A stretch of 64,000 nucleotides of DNA from the NCBI GenBank assembly GCA_016717145.1, contig JADKGD010000002.1, forward strand, positions 62,001 to 126,000. Reading direction: 5' to 3'. The stretch comes from Saprospiraceae bacterium. Its GTDB lineage: Bacteria; Bacteroidota; Bacteroidia; Chitinophagales; Saprospiraceae. The translations under genes and the position numbers were made by a program. Below the pieces are notes generated by a model. That model ran no database searches. It was not told the origin of the DNA and worked only from the letters and a program-made list of their open reading frames with translations. Numbering within the stretch: position 1 is the first letter of the stretch; each line of letters opens with the position of its first letter. Shown here one piece after another: positions 18,852 through 28,949 of the stretch.

Positions 18852-18888
18852 AAAAGGGTAGCAATTGGTATTGTTACCCTTTTTATTT
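18852..18888 (+). terminator. Intrinsic terminator of the uppS-bamA-ompH cluster
   Basis: A 14-bp stem, AAAAGGGTAGCAAT (18852-18865) with ATTGTTACCCTTTT (18870-18883), has one G.U pair and loop TGGT. It is followed by a T-rich tail. It starts 18 bases after the ompH stop. Confidence 0.85.
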
Positions 18889-18989
18889 GTCCAAATATTT
18901 ACTAAGATGCCCAAATTAATATAGGGGATATTTTTCAATCATTTGTCGTATTTTTGACTTTTATTCATGAGGTTGTTATAATTTCGGTA

Positions 18990-18997
18990 TACATTTG
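18990..18997 (+). promoter_or_regulatory. -7 element upstream of deoC
   Basis: TACATTTG, a perfect TAnnTTTG match, 39 bases before the deoC ATG. A short ATGAGG/CCTCAT inverted repeat (about 18967 and 19014) brackets it. No good -33 element. Confidence 0.45.
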
Positions 18998-19035
18998 ATT
19001 TTAGCCTCATTGATATACTTCTAAAGACTAAAAGT

Positions 19036-19701
19036 ATGATTAAGCCAGAAGAGATAAATAAGTATATTGATCATACCAATCTGAAAGCAGATGCAGGTAT
19101 TGATCATATTAAAGTCCTCTGTGAAGAGGCTATAAAGTATAATTTTGCTGCAGTTTGTGTGCCACCATATTTTATCGATCATGCTAAAACGTGGCTTTAT
19201 AATAGTAATGTTCTTTTGTGTACAGTCATAAGTTTTCCGCTTGGTTATCAACAGACGAAAGTGAAAATAGAGGAATGTAAAAAAGTGATTATTGCAGGAG
19301 CTGATGAGCTTGATGTAGTTGTCAATATTGCTGCTATTAAAAGCAATGATTGGTTGACAATTAGAAATGAATTGGAAAATATCTCTACTTTTATCCATTT
19401 AAAAAAAAAGGTAATGAAGTTAATTTTTGAAACTTCATATTTAACAGAAGTCGAAATTATTAAATTGTGCCATTTGTGTGTGGAATTCAAAATAGATTTT
19501 GCTAAAACATCAACCGGATTTTCGTCTGAGGGGGCCACGATTCACAATGTTAAACTTATGAAAGACAACCTTGGTGGTTTCGTTAAAATCAAAGCTTCAG
19601 GTGGCATTAAATCTCGGGAAATGGCTATCATGATGATAGATGCGGGTGCTGATAGAATTGGTACTTCTTCGGGAGTTTCAATCGTAAATAACAAATATTA
19701 A
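19036..19701 (+). CDS. deoC: Deoxyribose-phosphate aldolase
   Basis: A 221-residue class I aldolase that splits 2-deoxyribose 5-phosphate into glyceraldehyde 3-phosphate and acetaldehyde. The Schiff-base lysine is in FAKTSTGF (about 155-162). The second active-site lysine is in VKIKASGGI. The DELDVVVNI motif of the family is also present, and the length is normal. The stop is followed at once by the ATG of the SPOR-like gene. Confidence 0.95.
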   Translation: MIKPEEINKYIDHTNLKADAGIDHIKVLCEEAIKYNFAAVCVPPYFIDHAKTWLYNSNVLLCTVISFPLGYQQTKVKIEECKKVIIAGADELDVVVNIAAIKSNDWLTIRNELENISTFIHLKKKVMKLIFETSYLTEVEIIKLCHLCVEFKIDFAKTSTGFSSEGATIHNVKLMKDNLGGFVKIKASGGIKSREMAIMMIDAGADRIGTSSGVSIVNNKY

Positions 19702-20103
19702 ATGATGAAAATATTAAACTTATTGTTAATTGTGTTTATTTTTTTAGTCGGTTTTAGGGCCATTGGGCAAAAAAACGTAAACCTGAGTGCTTCAACATCG
19801 GTAAACATGATGATGGAAAAATTTGTTACACAAGGTAAGTCAAATGAAACCATCAAAGCCTGGCGCATACAAATCATTACAACTGATGACAGACGAGAGA
19901 TGGAAAAAGCAAAATCTATGTTTAGTAGTCTTTATCCAAATATAAATGTAGACTGGAAACATGTAGCTCCGTATTATCAGGTTAGAGTTGGTTATTATGA
20001 AAATAAAAATAAATTGATGCCTTTTCTACTTGAACTAAAAAATACGTTTCCATCTGCCACACCAGTTTATGATAATGTAAGTAAGAGAACTTTGGTTAAC
20101 TGA
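19702..20103 (+). CDS. Small exported SPOR-domain-like protein
   Basis: A 133-residue protein with an N-terminal hydrophobic segment (MMKILNLLLIVFIFLVGF) and a single C-terminal domain of about 75 residues. The pattern WRIQIITTDDRREMEKAKSM ... YYQVRVGYYENKNKLMPFL is that of the SPOR peptidoglycan-binding fold. It starts directly at the deoC stop and ends 7 bases before rodA, so it is co-transcribed with a cell-wall gene. SPOR domains bind denuded glycan strands, so a role in the wall is plausible. The domain assignment is by pattern only. Confidence 0.75.
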   Translation: MMKILNLLLIVFIFLVGFRAIGQKNVNLSASTSVNMMMEKFVTQGKSNETIKAWRIQIITTDDRREMEKAKSMFSSLYPNINVDWKHVAPYYQVRVGYYENKNKLMPFLLELKNTFPSATPVYDNVSKRTLVN

Positions 20104-20110
20104 AAAAATA

Positions 20111-21520
20111 ATGGCACAAAAGGCCCTATCAAAAAATAAAACTTTCGACTGGATAACTCTCTCAGTTTACTTCAGTTTGGTGGTGATCGGGTGGTTTATG
20201 GTTTTTTCAACCCTTTATGATGAAAATAACCCATATGCTTTTCTTGACATTACGAGCCCAATTGGTGCTCAATCACTTTGGGTAGTCATTTCCCTTCTTG
20301 CTTTCTTTACCGCCCTTACTTTAGATTGGAAATTTTGGAATACATTGGCCTTCCCTATTTATAGCATTACGATTCTTCTTCTTATCCTGGTTTTGTTTTT
20401 TGGAAAAGAAATAAATGGGTCCAAGTCCTGGTTTTCTTTTGGCTTTTTCTCAATTCAACCATCTGAATGGGCAAAATTTGGTACAGTGCTGGCTGTGTCA
20501 AGTTATCTCAGTTTTTTTAAGACTTCAGTGACAAATACCAATACCATTGCAGTGACATTGGCTTTATTTCTTGGACCAGCTCTTTTAATACTATTACAAC
20601 CTGATTTTGGTTCTGCTATTGTATTTTCATCCTTTTTTTTATTATTATATAGAAGAGGGCTTTCCCCATGGGTTATTATTTTTGGGTTTAGTTTTTCAGG
20701 AATATTTATATTGTCACTCATATACGGATTTTATTTGGTAAGTGTTTTTTTGACATTTCTGGGAAGTGTGGTTTTTATCTATGATCATGAAAAAATTCAA
20801 AGAGCCAGCTTAATTTCAGTAGCTGTTTTATCAATAATGATTTTTCTATTGTTACAACATGAACAATTTATTGTAATCTTTCCGGCCTTTATTGCTTTTG
20901 TTGTTTTCGGATTTATTCAGGTACGTAAAAAGAATTTTAAACTAGTAAGTATTGTCATCCCGTTGCTTGTAGTGACTATTCTTTTTTCATTTATTTCTAG
21001 TTACCTTTTTGATAATGTTGTTAAACCACATCAACAAGAAAGACTGAACGTTTGGTTACGACCTGAACGTTGTGATCCAAGGGGCTCATTGTACAATATA
21101 ATTCAATCCAAACTGGCTATAGGTTCGGGAGGACTGGAAGGAAAAGGTTTCCTAAAAGGTGAGATGACCAAATTGAATTATGTTCCCGAGCAATCAACAG
21201 ATTTTATATTCACTTCAATAGGTGAAGAACAAGGCTTTATTGGTAGTCTGGGCATTATTATGTTATTTACGATTCTTTTGATCAGGTGTATTATTATAGC
21301 TGAAAGAGCCAATCTTGAATTCATCAGAAACTATGCATATGGTGTGGCAGGAATATTTTTATTTCACTTTGCTTTCAATATTGGTATGACAATGAATTTA
21401 CTTCCGGTAGTTGGAATACCCCTTCCTTTTCTGAGTAAGGGTGGTTCATCGTTAATCGCTTTTTCCATTATGATCGCAGTACTGGTAAAAATGGATATGG
21501 CAAGATTTAGATCAAATTAA
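20111..21520 (+). CDS. rodA: Rod shape-determining glycosyltransferase RodA (SEDS family)
   Basis: A 469-residue SEDS protein with about ten membrane helices. It polymerises lipid II glycan with a class B PBP partner. Family motifs include FSIQPSEWAKFGTVLA (about 115-130), RLNVWLRPERCDPRGSLYNI (about 311), GSGGLEGKGFLKGEM followed by NYVPEQSTDFIF (about 338-365), and the C-terminal GIPLPFLSKGGSS. The body between helices 5 and 7 is somewhat longer than in proteobacterial RodA. It is 3 bases from tgt. Confidence 0.92.
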   Translation: MAQKALSKNKTFDWITLSVYFSLVVIGWFMVFSTLYDENNPYAFLDITSPIGAQSLWVVISLLAFFTALTLDWKFWNTLAFPIYSITILLLILVLFFGKEINGSKSWFSFGFFSIQPSEWAKFGTVLAVSSYLSFFKTSVTNTNTIAVTLALFLGPALLILLQPDFGSAIVFSSFFLLLYRRGLSPWVIIFGFSFSGIFILSLIYGFYLVSVFLTFLGSVVFIYDHEKIQRASLISVAVLSIMIFLLLQHEQFIVIFPAFIAFVVFGFIQVRKKNFKLVSIVIPLLVVTILFSFISSYLFDNVVKPHQQERLNVWLRPERCDPRGSLYNIIQSKLAIGSGGLEGKGFLKGEMTKLNYVPEQSTDFIFTSIGEEQGFIGSLGIIMLFTILLIRCIIIAERANLEFIRNYAYGVAGIFLFHFAFNIGMTMNLLPVVGIPLPFLSKGGSSLIAFSIMIAVLVKMDMARFRSN

Positions 21521-21523
21521 TGG

Positions 21524-22654
21524 ATGAAATTTAAAATACAACATACAGATGTTTTGACATCAGCTCGAGCAGGTGAAATGGAAACTGCTCATGGTAATAT
21601 TTATACACCCATATTTATGCCTGTCGGCACTCAGGGCACTGTAAAAGGGGTCCATCAGCATGAGTTAAGGGAAATAATTAAGGCACAAATTATTTTGGGG
21701 AATACCTATCATCTATACCTAAGACCTGGAACCGATATTCTACAGAAAGCCGGTGGCCTGCACAAGTTCATGAATTGGGACGGACCATTACTTACTGATA
21801 GCGGAGGCTATCAGGTGTACTCATTAAAAGGAATGCGTAAAATAACTGATGATGGCGTAAAATTTCAATCACATATAGACGGATCAAAACATTTTTTCAG
21901 TCCAGAGACAGTGATGGATATACAACGTATTATAGGGGCAGATATAATTATGGCTTTTGATGAGTGTACCCCATATCCATGTGAATATGCCTACGCCAAA
22001 AATTCGATGTTTATGACTCATCGGTGGCTGTCAAGATGTATTTACAAATTTGATAATTCTGACTCTTTATACGACTACGAACAGAGTTTTTCGCCCATAG
22101 TACAAGGAAGTACTTTCCGTGATTTAAGAAAAGAGTCAGCAGAGTTTATAGCTAGTCAGGAACAGGAGATGAATGCTATTGGTGGCTTATCTGTCGGAGA
22201 ACCGCATAATGATATGTATGCTATGACTGAACTGGTATGTAGCATTTTGCCAAAAGATAAACCAAGATATCTGATGGGTGTGGGTCTTCCTGAAAATATT
22301 TTAGAAAGTATAGCACTTGGGATTGATATGTTTGATTGTGTGCTACCATCCAGAAATGCCCGGCATGGAGTCCTATATACCAAAGAAGGTATTATAAACA
22401 TAAAAAACGCCAAATGGAAAGAAGACCTTACGCCAATTGATATTAACAGTACAGCACCAACAAGCAGAATTCATACGAAAGCATATTTACGACATTTATT
22501 TAAAGTTGAAGAGTTGTTGGCAGGGCAAATAGCGACGTTACACAATTTAAGTTTTTTTCTTTGGCTTGTTACTGAAAGCCGGCAAAAAATTATTGAGGGT
22601 ACATTTTATCAATGGAAAAACGACATGGTCAAATCTGTAAGTCAAAGATTATAA
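21524..22654 (+). CDS. tgt: tRNA-guanine transglycosylase, zinc ligands replaced
   Basis: A 376-residue bacterial TGT that exchanges guanine 34 for preQ1 on the way to queuosine. The active-site block is intact: MPVGTQGTVKGV, LTDSGGYQVYSL, DECTPYP, GGLSVGEPH and MFDCVLPSRNARHG with the catalytic Asp. The zinc site is not. Where E. coli TGT has DPECDCYTCRNYSRAY, this protein has DINSTAPTSRIHTKAY, so all three Cys are Ser, Ala and Ser. The final ligand-region LHNL is kept. A start at 21524 overlaps no neighbour and gives the normal N-terminus. Confidence 0.93.
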   Translation: MKFKIQHTDVLTSARAGEMETAHGNIYTPIFMPVGTQGTVKGVHQHELREIIKAQIILGNTYHLYLRPGTDILQKAGGLHKFMNWDGPLLTDSGGYQVYSLKGMRKITDDGVKFQSHIDGSKHFFSPETVMDIQRIIGADIIMAFDECTPYPCEYAYAKNSMFMTHRWLSRCIYKFDNSDSLYDYEQSFSPIVQGSTFRDLRKESAEFIASQEQEMNAIGGLSVGEPHNDMYAMTELVCSILPKDKPRYLMGVGLPENILESIALGIDMFDCVLPSRNARHGVLYTKEGIINIKNAKWKEDLTPIDINSTAPTSRIHTKAYLRHLFKVEELLAGQIATLHNLSFFLWLVTESRQKIIEGTFYQWKNDMVKSVSQRL

Positions 22655-22754
22655 TCACCTCCAAATGATCTAACTTTCCGATATCAATCACACACAAATC
22701 TTAACCCTATAATGTATTCACTTTACCACTAATAATTAACTAAAATAAAATAAA

Positions 22755-23840
22755 ATGAAAATATTAGATTGGTATATTATTAAAAAATATTTGAGCACAT
22801 TTTTTTTTACTATGATGCTTATTACAATGATTGCGGTAACAATAAATTACTTTGAACAAGTTGATAAGTTTTTAGATTCCAAACTCCCTTTTTCTAAAAT
22901 ATTTATAGGGTATTATCTTAATTTTATTCCTTGGATTAATGGACTACTTTGGCCATTATTTGCACTTTTAGCCGTGATATTTTTTACATCAAGAATGGCA
23001 AAAAATTCTGAGATCATCAGCATCTTAAGTGCCAAGGTAAGTTATTCCCGCTTTTTGATGCCATATTTAATCAGCGCCACTTTTCTGGCAATTCTCCTTT
23101 GGATAGGAAACAATTACGTCATACCAAAAAGTAACAGGTTAAAAAATGAGTTCGAAAGTGAATTTATTAGAGCAAGTGCAAAAAGAACTTTGAGTTCCAA
23201 CATACATTTCTGGTTGTCTCCAAATGAAAAGGTCTTTATTAGGGATTATTCAAGCAGAGATAGCTCCGGACGCACTTTTAGACTTGAACGGTTTGAAAAA
23301 AATGAATTGGTCTATACTTTAAAGGCGAATAAAATTGTTTATAACGGATTGCCAAATAAATGGCGACTGGAAGGCTATGAAATAAGGACTTTCAAAAATC
23401 TTGAAGAAACATTGATTGCCAAACCAGGCGAAAAAAAAGATACTTTTTTTAATTTTGTACCTGATGATTTCACAAGATATACTGAACAAAAAGAAATGAT
23501 GAATACTTCTGAATTAAAGAAGTTTATTCAATATGAACAGGCAAAAGGGTTGGACTCAGGCAAAAAATATAGCATCGAGCTTTACAGACGCAGCGCAGAT
23601 CCATTTACAATATTTATTCTTACGTTGATTGGTGTTTCTGTAGCTTCCCGAAAAGTAAGAGGTGGCATGGGATTTCACCTCGCTGCCGGAATAGTTATTG
23701 GGGCAATATTTGTCATTATTTCTAAATTTAGCACCACATTTTCTTCGAATCTCAATTTACCGCCTGGAATCGGTGTTTGGATACCGAATCTTATTTTTTC
23801 AGGTGTGGCTTGGTATCTTGTTAAAACAGCACAGAAGTAA
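22755..23840 (+). CDS. LptF/LptG-family permease (YjgP/YjgQ)
   Basis: A 361-residue inner membrane protein with three N-terminal helices (about 10-115), a periplasmic beta-jellyroll region (about 125-270) and three C-terminal helices (about 280-358). It begins LDWYIIKKYLSTFFFTM, the hallmark of the family. It forms the membrane channel of the lipopolysaccharide export ABC transporter. Whether it is LptF or LptG cannot be told from one copy. It lies 100 bp after tgt. Confidence 0.9.
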   Translation: MKILDWYIIKKYLSTFFFTMMLITMIAVTINYFEQVDKFLDSKLPFSKIFIGYYLNFIPWINGLLWPLFALLAVIFFTSRMAKNSEIISILSAKVSYSRFLMPYLISATFLAILLWIGNNYVIPKSNRLKNEFESEFIRASAKRTLSSNIHFWLSPNEKVFIRDYSSRDSSGRTFRLERFEKNELVYTLKANKIVYNGLPNKWRLEGYEIRTFKNLEETLIAKPGEKKDTFFNFVPDDFTRYTEQKEMMNTSELKKFIQYEQAKGLDSGKKYSIELYRRSADPFTIFILTLIGVSVASRKVRGGMGFHLAAGIVIGAIFVIISKFSTTFSSNLNLPPGIGVWIPNLIFSGVAWYLVKTAQK

Positions 23841-24002
23841 ATATTTTGCTCTTAGCGTGCTAATGTATTTCCAAATATTTATTACGCTGTTTACTGGTTT
23901 TTCACATCAAAAAATCTTAAATTATCTGGTTCGACTATCTTTTTTTATTTATATTTTTAACCTTCATATGCCGGAAAATTAGCGTAATTGAAAAATAGAC
24001 TT

Positions 24003-24010
24003 TATTTTTG
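24003..24010 (+). promoter_or_regulatory. -7 element upstream of the SNF2 helicase gene
   Basis: TATTTTTG 23 bases before the ATG at 24033. It lies inside the reading frame of the alternative TTG start at 23988, which favours the ATG. Confidence 0.4.
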
Positions 24011-24032
24011 GTGTTTTATCTTTTTAATACAT

Positions 24033-27000
24033 ATGCACATCGGATCTAAACTTTCAAAATTATTCGACTTAGAGAAAATTAATTTATTATTTAATAAAAT
24101 CGGTGTTGGTTTTGAGGAACTTGTGGCGCATCTATTAGAAAAAAATGGAGGCGAAATTCTGCTAAGACGACAAATAAACGATTACTTTACTTTTAATATT
24201 AAAGATAACGATAACGAAATTGTTATCCTCAAATCTGGCAAAGAATCATATACCATAAATTGTACTTGCCGGAGTTTTCAATCAAATGAAACATGTCAGC
24301 ATGTTGCTGCAGTTCTGTTTTCTTTAAGAAATCAGTTGGAAGCCGAATTAAATAAGCCTTCAGGTCTTGACAACCCAGAGCTTTTGCAAGCTTCATCAAC
24401 CTATAGAAGCTCTTCTTCCTCAGCTTATATCATTCAAGGTGCAGGTGTTGTAAGTTTCCAAAAACTTTCGGGACTATATCCATTTATAAATAATCTGAAT
24501 ATTCCCAAAAATATTGTCAGCCGGAAAATTAATCATGGAAAGAAATTTCATTCCGTCATAAAAACGGTGATTGTTCCATATCTTTTGTGGTCAATGAAGA
24601 CAATAACCTGAAGGTAAGTTGCAGTTGCAACAAAACATTTGACGATACATTATGTGAACATGCCTCAATAGCTATAGCCTATTTAGCTTTTCAGTTTCAA
24701 CCTGATCAGTTCATTTCATTTCTTAACAGAGATACAGAAAAAAATATAATATTAGGTGAATATGGTTTAAAATTGGCCGACCCCGAATCGAAAATTTTTG
24801 AATTCGGGATTGATTATTATGGTAAATTAGCACTCAAGAAAATACCTGATAATTTTATTGGCCTCAAAGATATTGATGGTTTTAAATCAAAAATAAGAGC
24901 CGATTCAAATAAGGAAATTAAAAAACAAAAGGTATTTATTGATGCCTGTGACGAGAAGGACATTGGCTTGGTTTTCATGTTTTCACATAATAAAATTGAA
25001 AACAATCCTATAAAAATAGAAGCTTTCAAAAATGATTTAAATAAAAAAGGTACACCTAAAATTACGCGATTGCTACTATCCAATGAGGAGAATCTAAATA
25101 TTTTTTCTAATCTTTCTGAAGAAAGATTTAATGCTTTGATGGATTTCAGTTTTATAAAATTTAAGGATATTATAAGTTTAGATTCGTTTTATGGAACTAA
25201 CTTTAATAATTTTCAGCAAAAATACAACGAGAAGACCCGAAAATCTTACATTAATTATTTTTTTACTAAATTATATGAACATTGGGAAATTCTCAGCAAT
25301 TGGGATGACATTAAAATATTGCCTGAGGGGGAAACTTTTCACCAATCAAATCTTATAAATGTTTCCCTATGTCCCAATAAATTATCTCTTGACATTAAAA
25401 TAAGCCATAATGACAGATTTATCATTTTAGAATTATTATATTTTTGTAATGGTGATTCAATAGATATTGCAGATAAGGACATCAACATTTATTGTGGAAA
25501 AATAATAAAAATTGACCAAACGCTTTATCTACATGGAAATGAAAGCTTTATTCCACTTTTGGAAACCATGAGTACTGGAAAACTATTTTTCCCTTTTGCC
25601 CACAAAAAGATTGTAATGAAAAATGTTTTATTACCCTTAGTAATGAAATATGACATTCTCCTTCCGGAAGATCTTGATATTGCAATTAAAGAGATCGATA
25701 TGACGCCAGCGGTACATTTCAGAGAGTTCCAGGATAAATATCTAATTATTGAACCGAAATTTTATTACGAAGGCAGAATATTTGATAATATCAATACTGA
25801 TGAAATTTTTATTGAGGAGAATGATAAAACATTCTTTTTAAAACGTGATGTTGAGCATGAAAACGAGTTGGTAAATTATATTAAAAGCCTGCACCCGGGC
25901 TTTAAAAGTCAATCTTTTAGTCCATACTTTCAACTACCATTCGATGAAGTAATGAAGAATCATTGGTTTGTTTCTGCTTCCAAACAAATGATGGACAAGG
26001 GTATTAAGCTTGTTGGTGTTAAAGAATTGACAAAGATTAAGTACAGTGCCGCAATACCTAAGTGGAATATGAGCATTTCAAGTGGTATCGACTGGTTTGA
26101 TATTAATGTGAGTGCCAATTGGGGAGATGAAAAAATTGGATTTAGAGATATAAAAAAAGCCATTCTGAATGGTCAGAGTTTTGTGGTTCTTGGCGATGGG
26201 TCCTTTGGCGTAATCCCGGAAGAATGGATAAAAAAATATAGCTTTTTGCTTAAAATTGCCAAAGATGATCTTACCGGTAATCTTCAAATAAGTAAAAAGC
26301 ATTTTGGTATTATAGATTTACTTTTTGATCAGATTGATGATGAAACTGTCCTGGCCGAAATTGAAGATAAAAAAACTAAGTTACTAAATATTGGTAAGAT
26401 CGAAACCTCAATTATTCCTAAAGAAATTACTGCTACATTGCGTCCATATCAAGAATCAGGGTATCAATGGATGCAGGTGTTGGATGATATATCATGGGGG
26501 ATGTTTGGCTGACGATATGGGTCTTGGTAAAACACTACAAGCGATCACTTTTTTAGTTTATTTAAAGAACAAATACAAAAATCCTACCTCATTAATTATT
26601 TGTCCAACAAGTCTTATTTACAATTGGGAAAATGAGCTGAAAAAAATTTGGCCCTTCACTTAAATATCACATTTTTTACGGCATCGGTCGTTCAATCAAT
26701 CATACACTTTTTAAAGATTTTGACATTATTATTACTTCTTACGGAACTGCCAGAAATGATATCGAAATCCTTCTCTCGCTCAAATGGGAATATATAATAT
26801 TGGATGAGAGTCAAGCTATAAAAAATCCTGATGCCAGCACCACAAAAGCCATGTCTTTACTTAGATCAAGAAATAAACTAATCTTAAGCGGTACACCTCT
26901 TCAAAATAATACCTTTGATCTTTTTGCACAGTTTAACTTTCTAAATCCCGGTTTACTTGGAAGTCGTGAATTTTTTCGAAATGAATTTGCAAATCCTATT

Positions 27001-27825
27001 GACAAAAATAATGACAAAGAGGCAAGTCAAACATTACGAACGATGATAAAGCCTTTTATGCTTCGACGCACCAAAACTGAAGTTGCTTTAGATCTTCCAG
27101 AAAAAACTGAAACCATCCTTTGGTGTGAAATGGATAAAGAACAAAAAGCTATGTATGATGAGTATAAGGATTATTACCGAAACTCGCTTACTCAAAAAAT
27201 AGAAGCAGATGGTATGGCAAAATCGGGTATGTACATCCTTGAAGGTCTTCTGAGACTTAGACAAATATGTGATGACCCTCGTTTGATTAAGGATAAAGAC
27301 AGGTTCCCTATCAAAGGGGTTAAAATACAGGAATTGATCAGAGAAATTATCGAAAATACTGGTGACCACAAAATGCTCATTTTCTCTCAGTTTACTGAAA
27401 TGCTTTCACTTATACGAACTGAGCTGGATGAAAACAACATCAAATATTGCTATTTGGATGGATCCACACCTGCCATATCACGCAAAAATGAAGTAGATTC
27501 TTTCCAAAATAATCCAGATATAAAAGTATTTTTAATATCGCTAAAAGCTGGAGGAGTGGGACTTAATCTGACTGAGGCAGATTATGTTTATATAGTAGAC
27601 CCATGGTGGAACCCAGCTGTTGAACAACAGGCTATTGACCGTACGCACAGAATAGGACAGAAAAACAATATCTTCGCTTACAAAATGATATGTAAAGATT
27701 CTGTAGAAGAAAAAATTTTACTGCTTCAGGAAAAAAAACTTGGAATTTCGAAAGAACTTATTTCCGAAGATGGGGCCTTGTTTAAAAAGCTTACCAAAGA
27801 AGATATCCAATTTTTGTTTAGTTAA
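24033..27825 (+). CDS. SWIM zinc-finger SNF2-family helicase (frameshifted in this sequence)
   Basis: About 1,263 residues once three indels are corrected: an A short at 24560-24564, a G-run error at 26496-26500 (one too many or two too few), and an A too many at 26640-26646. Two SWIM-type zinc motifs lie near the N-terminus (TINCTCRS...CQH at about 24255-24305, and VSCSCNKTF...CEH at about 24610-24665). A long central region of unknown fold follows. The C-terminal SNF2 ATPase has Walker A LADDMGLGKT, motif II as DESQ (26803), GTPLQNN, and helicase motifs V/VI as LKAGGVGLNL and DRTHRIGQ. It is a DNA translocase, substrate unknown. ATG 24033 is preferred to TTG 23988 because of the promoter. 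Confidence 0.85.
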
Positions 27826-27854
27826 CTGTAAAATTTAATTTTATAACGTTAATC

Positions 27855-28915
27855 TCAATCCTCGACCTTACCTTTAAAGTGATTCCATCCCTGGGCTGAA
27901 ATTGGATGGATATTCCCTCCTGAAGTATGCAAAGTAATACCTTCTGATTCATCGGTGATATCCCCGATAATAAAAACATCCGGCATAAATCTTATCTTTT
28001 CAAGATCTTTTTCGTTAATAGTAAAAAGTAATTCATAATCCTCGCCACCATGAAGAGCGCATGTAATCGGATCCAAATTAAACTCAAGAGCTGTTCTTTC
28101 AGTGTCAGGATGGATAGGTACTTTACCTTCCTCAATAATTGCACCTGTTCCGGATTGTTTGCAAATGTGTATTAATTCGCTGGCAAGTCCATCCGAAATA
28201 TCAATCATTGATGTAGGTTTGAAACCAGCTTTCTTAAAATAGGCTATAGCCCCAACCTGCGCTTCTGGTTTAAGTTGGCGTTCTATTAAATACTGACTAT
28301 TCTCCAGTTCAGGTTGGACCCGAAGGATGGGCGAGAAATACCTGTTTTTCTCTCTCAAGAATTTGCAAACCTAAATAAGATGCACCCAAATCCCCTGTAA
28401 CACAAAGGATATCTCCTTTTTGAGCTCCATTTCTATATACCATGTCGCCTTTTTTTGCTTGGCCTATCGCGGTAATGCTAATTATCATTCCTTTTGGAGA
28501 TGACGTTGTATCACCGCCAATAAGGTCAATGTTGTACATTTTGCATGCCAAATAAATACCCTCATAAAGTTCCTGTAATGCCTCAAGAGAATATTTACTG
28601 GAAACAGCAATTGAGACCGTGATTTGGGTCGGCTCAGCATTCATAGCATAAATGTCTGAAATATTGACAACTACAGATTTATAACCCAGATGCTTTAGCG
28701 GTGTATACATCAAGTCAAAATGAATGCCTTCCACAAGCATATCAGTTGAAATGACAGATACTTCACCAATGTTTTGGATCACTGCGCCATCATCACCTAC
28801 TCCTTTGATTGATGAAACGTGATGCAATTCAAATTTTTTTTGTTAAATTTTCAATCAATCCAAACTCACCAAGTGTATTGACATCGGTAAATGTAGGGTA
28901 AGTGTTGTTACTCAT
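27855..28915 (-). CDS. thiL: Thiamine-monophosphate kinase (frameshifted in this sequence)
   Basis: 352 residues after correction of two single-base insertions: an extra T in the 8-T run at 28834-28841 and an extra C at 28319-28321. ThiL phosphorylates thiamine phosphate to thiamine diphosphate. Family segments are GEFGLIENL near the start, GVGDDGAV, STDMLVEGIHFD, the metal-binding AEPTQITVSIAVS and IGGDTTSSPKG, VFLAHPS-VQPELE, and MIDISDGLASELIHICKQ. The last two parts are in different frames as sequenced. The enzyme is normally essential for thiamine use, so true inactivation is unlikely. It lies downstream of the pseudouridine synthase. Confidence 0.9.
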
Positions 28916-28949
28916 ATAAACATTTTTTAAAATAAAAATGTGGACAAAA

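Noticed and set aside
27826..27854. Possible bidirectional terminator between the helicase and thiL
   Set aside because: The dyad is AT-only and short; not stable enough to claim.
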